Source: Nocardia higoensis (lineage in GTDB: Bacteria > Actinomycetota > Actinomycetes > Mycobacteriales > Mycobacteriaceae). From it: DNA of 64,000 nucleotides. This document shows positions 62,124 to 64,000 of the stretch, piece by piece. Each line of letters opens with the position of its first letter. Position 1 is the first letter of the stretch. The notes under the pieces were generated by a model. That model saw only the letters and a list, made by a program, of their open reading frames with translations. It searched no databases and was not told where the DNA came from. The position numbers and the translations under genes were made by a program. The stretch spans positions 310,001-374,000 of the forward strand of contig NZ_JADLQN010000001.1 of the NCBI RefSeq assembly GCF_015477835.1. The letters are read 5' to 3'.

Positions 62124-62132
62124 TGTCCGCGC

Positions 62133-62149
62133 CCGCGTCTTTCACGCGG
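62133..62149. terminator. Short hairpin between convergent genes
   Basis: A perfect 6-bp stem CCGCGT/ACGCGG with a 5-nt loop overlaps the stop codon of the AraC gene and follows the AhpD-like stop by nine bases. It may end both transcripts. Confidence 0.4.
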
Positions 62150-63083
62150 AAACGCCGCGCAGCCGATGCTGCTGCGGGCTCAGTCCGCGAGCACGCTTGA
62201 ACGCGGTGCTGAACGCGAAGGGCGTGCTGTAGCCGACACGGCGCGCGACGCTGCTCACCGTCGCCTCGGGATCGGTGAGCAGGTCGGCGGCCAGCGTGAG
62301 CCGCCAGTGCGTGAGATAGGCCATCGGCGGTTCGCCGAGCAGCTCGCTGAACCTGCGGGCCAGATTCGCCCGGGAGACACCGGCTTCGGCGGCCAGGCTC
62401 GCCACCGTCCACGGCCGTTCGGGCGCGCCGTGGATACGGGCGAGCGCGATGCCGACCACCGGATCCTGTTGTGCGAGATACCAGGCCGGCGCGTGCTCGC
62501 GCTGCGCGGTGAACCAGGTGCGCAGCGCCGAGATGAGCAGCACGTCGAGCAGTCGGTCGAGCAGCGCGCGCTGGCCGGGCGCGGTCACCAGCATCTCCTC
62601 GGCGAGCACGCCGACCAGCGGGGAGCGCCACTGGTCGCCGCGCAGCACCACCAGGGTGGGCAGGGCCGAGAGCAGTGGTCTGCTCGCTTCCCCCGCGTTC
62701 TCGTAGGTGCCGGTGAGCAGCACGGTGCGGCCGCCCTCCGCACCCCAGGTGCGCACACCGAGGGACCATTCGTCGACGAGACTGCGCCCGTCGTCGGCGC
62801 TGGTGCACAACCCGCCGGGCAGGACCACGACCGACGGCGGGGTGCGCGGGTCGTCGGCCACGGTGTAGAAGCCGGGGCCACGCACGATCGCGACGTCCCC
62901 AGTCGCCAGCCGCACCGATTCGCCGTCGTCGACCGTCAGGCAGGCATCGCCGCGCATGGGCGCGACCACGGTCAGCGGCGCGCCGTCCTCGATCCGCAAT
63001 GCCCACGGCGGCTCCAGCAGCGAACGCAGCAGGAACGCCCCGCGGGCCCGTGGCCCGTCGAGCAGCGCCTCCAGAACATCCAT
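62142..63083 (-). CDS. AraC family regulator with N-terminal cupin domain
   Basis: The 313-residue protein has an N-terminal cupin-type sensing domain (VVAPMRGDACLTVDDGESVRLATGDVAIVRGPGFYTVADDP) and a C-terminal AraC double HTH (WTVASLAAEAGVSRANLARRFSELLGEPPMAYLTHWRLTLAADLLTDPEATVSSVARRVGYSTPFAFSTAFKRARGLSPQQHR). The cupin_6 arrangement is common in activators of oxidoreductase genes in actinobacteria. The NAD(P)-binding oxidoreductase gene lies 62 bp upstream on the same strand and is a candidate target or operon partner. ATG at 63083. Confidence 0.86.
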   Translation of the reverse strand: MDVLEALLDGPRARGAFLLRSLLEPPWALRIEDGAPLTVVAPMRGDACLTVDDGESVRLATGDVAIVRGPGFYTVADDPRTPPSVVVLPGGLCTSADDGRSLVDEWSLGVRTWGAEGGRTVLLTGTYENAGEASRPLLSALPTLVVLRGDQWRSPLVGVLAEEMLVTAPGQRALLDRLLDVLLISALRTWFTAQREHAPAWYLAQQDPVVGIALARIHGAPERPWTVASLAAEAGVSRANLARRFSELLGEPPMAYLTHWRLTLAADLLTDPEATVSSVARRVGYSTPFAFSTAFKRARGLSPQQHRLRGVSA

Positions 63084-63145
63084 TCCGGCGAGCGTACCCA
63101 GGTCCGCCTCGGCTCCCGACCGCATCGCGCACTCCGGCGCGGGAC

Positions 63146-63766
63146 TCAGTTGGACACCGAGACCGCTCGCCCGATCCGATCGCGATCGGTGAGCGCGCGC
63201 AGGATCGCGTCCGCGACATCGGCACGTGACACCTTCAAGGTGAGACCTGTTGCTTCGGAGCCGAATCCATAGCGATAGCCGCCGGTGCGTGGGCCGTCGG
63301 TGTAGGCGCTGGGCCGGATCAGGGTCCAGTCCAGGCCCGAGGTCCGGACGAGCTCCTCTTGCCGCTGGTGATCGGCGTAGGCCTTGCGTAGCAGCAGCCC
63401 GAACATCACGTACTTCCAGACGAAGTCCAGGTTCGCCCTGGTCTCGCCCGCGCCGAGCGTGGACAGGCACACCAGTCTGCGCACGCCGCCCACGCGCATG
63501 GCCTCGATCGCGGTACGGGTGCCCGCTTCGCGGATTCCGGCCTCGCGACCCGCGCCGAGGGCGACGACGACCGCATCCGTTCCGGTCACAGCCCGGGCGA
63601 CATCGGCGGGTACGGTGGCGTCGCCCGGGACAACGGTGATGTCGGAGCGGCCGGCCAGTTTGTCGGGATCGCGCACCAGCGCGGTGATCTCGTGACCGCC
63701 CGCGAGGGCTTGGTCCACGACATGGCTGCCGACGCTGCCGGTGGCTCCCAGAACGGCGATTCGCAT
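63146..63766 (-). CDS. NAD(P)-binding (atypical SDR5-type) oxidoreductase
   Basis: The 206-residue protein starts MRIAVLGATGSVGSHVVDQALAGGHEITALVRDPDKL, with the GATGxxG motif of atypical SDRs, then DAVVVALGAG, LVCLSTLGAG and DWTLIRPSAYTDGP. Members of this group (BVR-B/SDRa5-like) bind NAD(P) and act as reductases or sensors. GAGGAG lies 5 nt before the ATG. It probably forms a short operon with the AraC gene. The remaining 63767-64000 contains no gene I can support. Confidence 0.85.
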   Translation of the reverse strand: MRIAVLGATGSVGSHVVDQALAGGHEITALVRDPDKLAGRSDITVVPGDATVPADVARAVTGTDAVVVALGAGREAGIREAGTRTAIEAMRVGGVRRLVCLSTLGAGETRANLDFVWKYVMFGLLLRKAYADHQRQEELVRTSGLDWTLIRPSAYTDGPRTGGYRYGFGSEATGLTLKVSRADVADAILRALTDRDRIGRAVSVSN

Positions 63767-64000
63767 GATTTCTCCTCGGCGAGTAGGTTTTTCGTCACCT
63801 CCCAGTCAAGCTCCGGGTGTCGTCGGGAACCATCGTCCGGACGCGCGGACGCATACGCGATCGTCCAACTGCCGCCGTGCTGTGATCGATCACTGTCGAA
63901 GATCCGCAGGATTGGCCCTTTTCACACAACACGGCGTTCTGCCCCGTGGCGCCGGTGCTGTCATTAGTGTGAATCCGCAACACAGCAATCTCCGGGGTGC

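Overview
The window is GC-rich actinobacterial chromosome. A latex-clearing-protein homologue, an F420-type nitroreductase, a secretory LIP-type lipase, a fatty-acyl-AMP ligase fused to a PKS, and many TetR regulators together suggest Nocardia or a close mycolate-forming relative. This assignment is inferred from gene content. No rRNA, tRNA, CRISPR array or insertion sequence was seen.

Layout. 1-1738: tail of an MFS exporter, a double-hairpin terminator, and a divergent DUF385/TetR pair with two matching operators. 2022-9454: five tightly coupled minus-strand genes (SWIM protein, unknown, VWA, MoxR-like AAA+ ATPase, DUF5682), an uncharacterised chaperone-like or conflict-type system. 9962-14018: FAD monooxygenase with divergent TetR, HxlR regulator, and an alanine/aspartate-type aminotransferase. 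14307-37546: the most interesting region. It holds a heterodimeric ABC exporter, a glutaryl-CoA-dehydrogenase-like enzyme, a 3549-residue megasynthase (FAAL-ACP-KS-AT-DH-KR-ACP-C-FkbH), an ACP-thioester reductase with an extra C-terminal domain, an alpha/beta hydrolase with Cys in the nucleophile position, a Gfo/Idh/MocA oxidoreductase and two glycosyltransferases. A reasonable reading is an assembly line that activates a fatty acid, extends it once, joins it through the C domain to a glyceryl unit supplied by FkbH, releases it reductively and glycosylates it: an acyl-glycerol glycolipid not obviously matching a known product.

37915-48530: Lcp homologue, secreted proteins, lipase and serine hydrolase, interspersed with decayed fragments (Fic protein, SDR) that mark an eroding accessory stretch. 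48715-56859: a nitrogen-scavenging operon (APC permease, two DUF1989 proteins, a urea/guanidine-carboxylase-like protein lacking its biotin carboxylase and biotin carrier domains, allophanate hydrolase) opposite a TetR regulator. The promoter region carries a CTGTC-N4-GACAG palindrome like the mycobacterial AmtR site. Two in-frame hexanucleotide repeats lie in linkers of this operon.

57053-63766: acyl-CoA dehydrogenase divergent from an XRE-TetR fusion regulator, a regulator with two MerR-type HTH domains divergent from a DUF6194-like gene, a small hypothetical, an AhpD/CMD-like protein, an AraC regulator and an NAD(P)-binding oxidoreductase.
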